DNA of 64,000 nucleotides from UBA2638 sp046293135 (GTDB taxonomy: Bacteria > Pseudomonadota > Alphaproteobacteria > Micavibrionales > Micavibrionaceae), in NCBI GenBank assembly GCA_046293135.1, contig JBKBPR010000003.1, positions 1 to 64,000 on the forward strand, given 5' to 3'. The translations under genes were made by a program, and so were the position numbers. The notes beneath the pieces are model-generated. The model was given only the letters and a program-made list of their open reading frames with translations, ran no database searches and was not told the DNA's origin. Positions within the stretch are counted from its first letter, which is position 1. The number at the start of each line of letters is the position of its first letter. Below are positions 63,361-64,000 of this stretch, one piece after another.

Positions 63361-64000
63361 ATGAGCGAATTTCTCTGGATTGGTCTTGGTTTTATTCTTG
63401 TCGCTGCGCTTATACCCGTAGCGCGGGCGCTTGCTTTTCGCTGCGGCATGACCGATAAGCCCGGCGGGCGCAAGCATCACGAGGATGAAACGCCGTTGGT
63501 CGGCGGGCTGGTGATCTTCCCCGTTTTTATGGCTGTCGGGGTTTTGGCGGGGTTTTCAATTGCCTCTTATTGGCCGCTTTATCTGGGAATTGCGATTTTG
63601 CTTCTGACCGGTGCGCTCGATGATCGTTATGACATCGGTGCATGGGCGCGGTTTTTTGTGCAAATCGCCGTGGCCAGTTTGGTGGTCGTGTTTGGTGATG
63701 CGCGGCTCGATCATCTAGGGGATTTATTTGGCTTCGGCCAGTTTAATCTCGGCTTTATGGCGATTCCGTTCTCGATTGTGGCTGTGACCTTGTTTGTGAA
63801 TGCGGTCAATCTGATGGATGGGCTTGACGGGCTGGCGGCGGGTAAAGGTTTGATTGCGCTACTCTGGCTGATGGCGGCTTGTACGCTCACGGGCGCTTGG
63901 GGGGCGTTTGCCGAAATCGGTATATTGGCGGCGTGTTTATGCGGCTTTTTGCTATACAATATGCGTCATCCGTTTCGTGATAGGGCCGCAATTTTTCTTG
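63361..64000 (+). CDS. Undecaprenyl-phosphate sugar-1-phosphate transferase, WecA/MraY family (partial)
   Basis: Starts at ATG 63361 and runs off the window. About 213 residues are visible with several membrane helices. DKPGGRKHHEDETPLVGGLVIF (read in parts) is the N-terminal family signature, GALDDRYDIGAWARFFVQ the first Asp-rich catalytic motif, and VNAVNLMDGLDGLAAG the second (NxxNxxDGxDGL). The transferase puts a sugar phosphate on undecaprenyl phosphate and so starts a surface glycan. MraY is less likely because HHEDETPLVGGL is of the WecA/TagO/WbpL type. Confidence 0.9.
   Translation, partial: MSEFLWIGLGFILVAALIPVARALAFRCGMTDKPGGRKHHEDETPLVGGLVIFPVFMAVGVLAGFSIASYWPLYLGIAILLLTGALDDRYDIGAWARFFVQIAVASLVVVFGDARLDHLGDLFGFGQFNLGFMAIPFSIVAVTLFVNAVNLMDGLDGLAAGKGLIALLWLMAACTLTGAWGAFAEIGILAACLCGFLLYNMRHPFRDRAAIFL

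Overview
The window reads as a chromosomal segment of an alphaproteobacterium. It carries one complete rRNA operon (16S - tRNA-Ile - tRNA-Ala - 23S - 5S) with the usual alphaproteobacterial tRNA pair in the spacer, and the protein genes are of Gram-negative envelope type. The intact, linked operon argues against Rickettsiales. A Micavibrio-like or similarly under-sampled lineage is possible, but this is only inference.

Layout. 1-8.3 kb: capsule/exopolysaccharide genes (GT4, Wzz-like, two GT2, a very long SLBB export protein) interrupted by an orphan 594-residue protein. 8.4-10.1 kb: Na/Pi symporter-like protein. 10.2-16.4 kb: rRNA operon with two tandem promoters behind phased A-tracts and a terminator. 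16.4-17.5 kb: MarC and a cold-shock protein. 17.6-20.2 kb: a three-gene ABC system (ATPase, FtsX-type permease with a His-rich loop, DUF3299-like protein) behind a Zur-box-like palindrome, probably for zinc. 20.3-24.6 kb: an inverse autotransporter and a coupled secreted protein that share one split Ig-like domain. 24.8-31.3 kb: tRNA-Glu, M42-like peptidase, RimB/RimK ribosomal S6 modification pair, KefB-type antiporter, ferrochelatase. 31.3-36.5 kb: three tandem paralogous giant prepilins with tail-fibre-like and Cys-rich ends, without pilus assembly genes. 36.7-42.6 kb: cNMP-domain protein, LplT-like MFS, nucleosidase, a TetR/VOC pair with tandem operators, an AhpD-like protein, and a decaying ygaV-ygaP (ArsR + membrane rhodanese) locus with a poly-G frameshift. 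42.6-47.3 kb: tRNA-Met, MnmA, cysteine desulfurase, Rrf2 regulator, hydrolase, Bcp. 47.4-58.8 kb: YhdP/AsmA-like protein, TyrS, AnmK, ParA-like, Sua5, sterol-desaturase family protein, GDP-fucose synthase, an apparently inactive CheD, an arginase-family protein. 59-59.2 kb: an unassigned small RNA candidate. 59.3-64 kb: M3 oligopeptidase, split MnmC (MnmD + MnmC2), start of a WecA/MraY-family transferase.

How parts connect. The left-end polysaccharide genes, the GDP-fucose synthase and the WecA-like gene point to a surface glycan. The Rrf2 - cysteine desulfurase - MnmA run and the MnmD/MnmC2 pair together cover thiolation and mnm5 finishing of wobble U34. The accessory, surface-directed part (autotransporter pair and prepilin array) is where undescribed biology is most likely.
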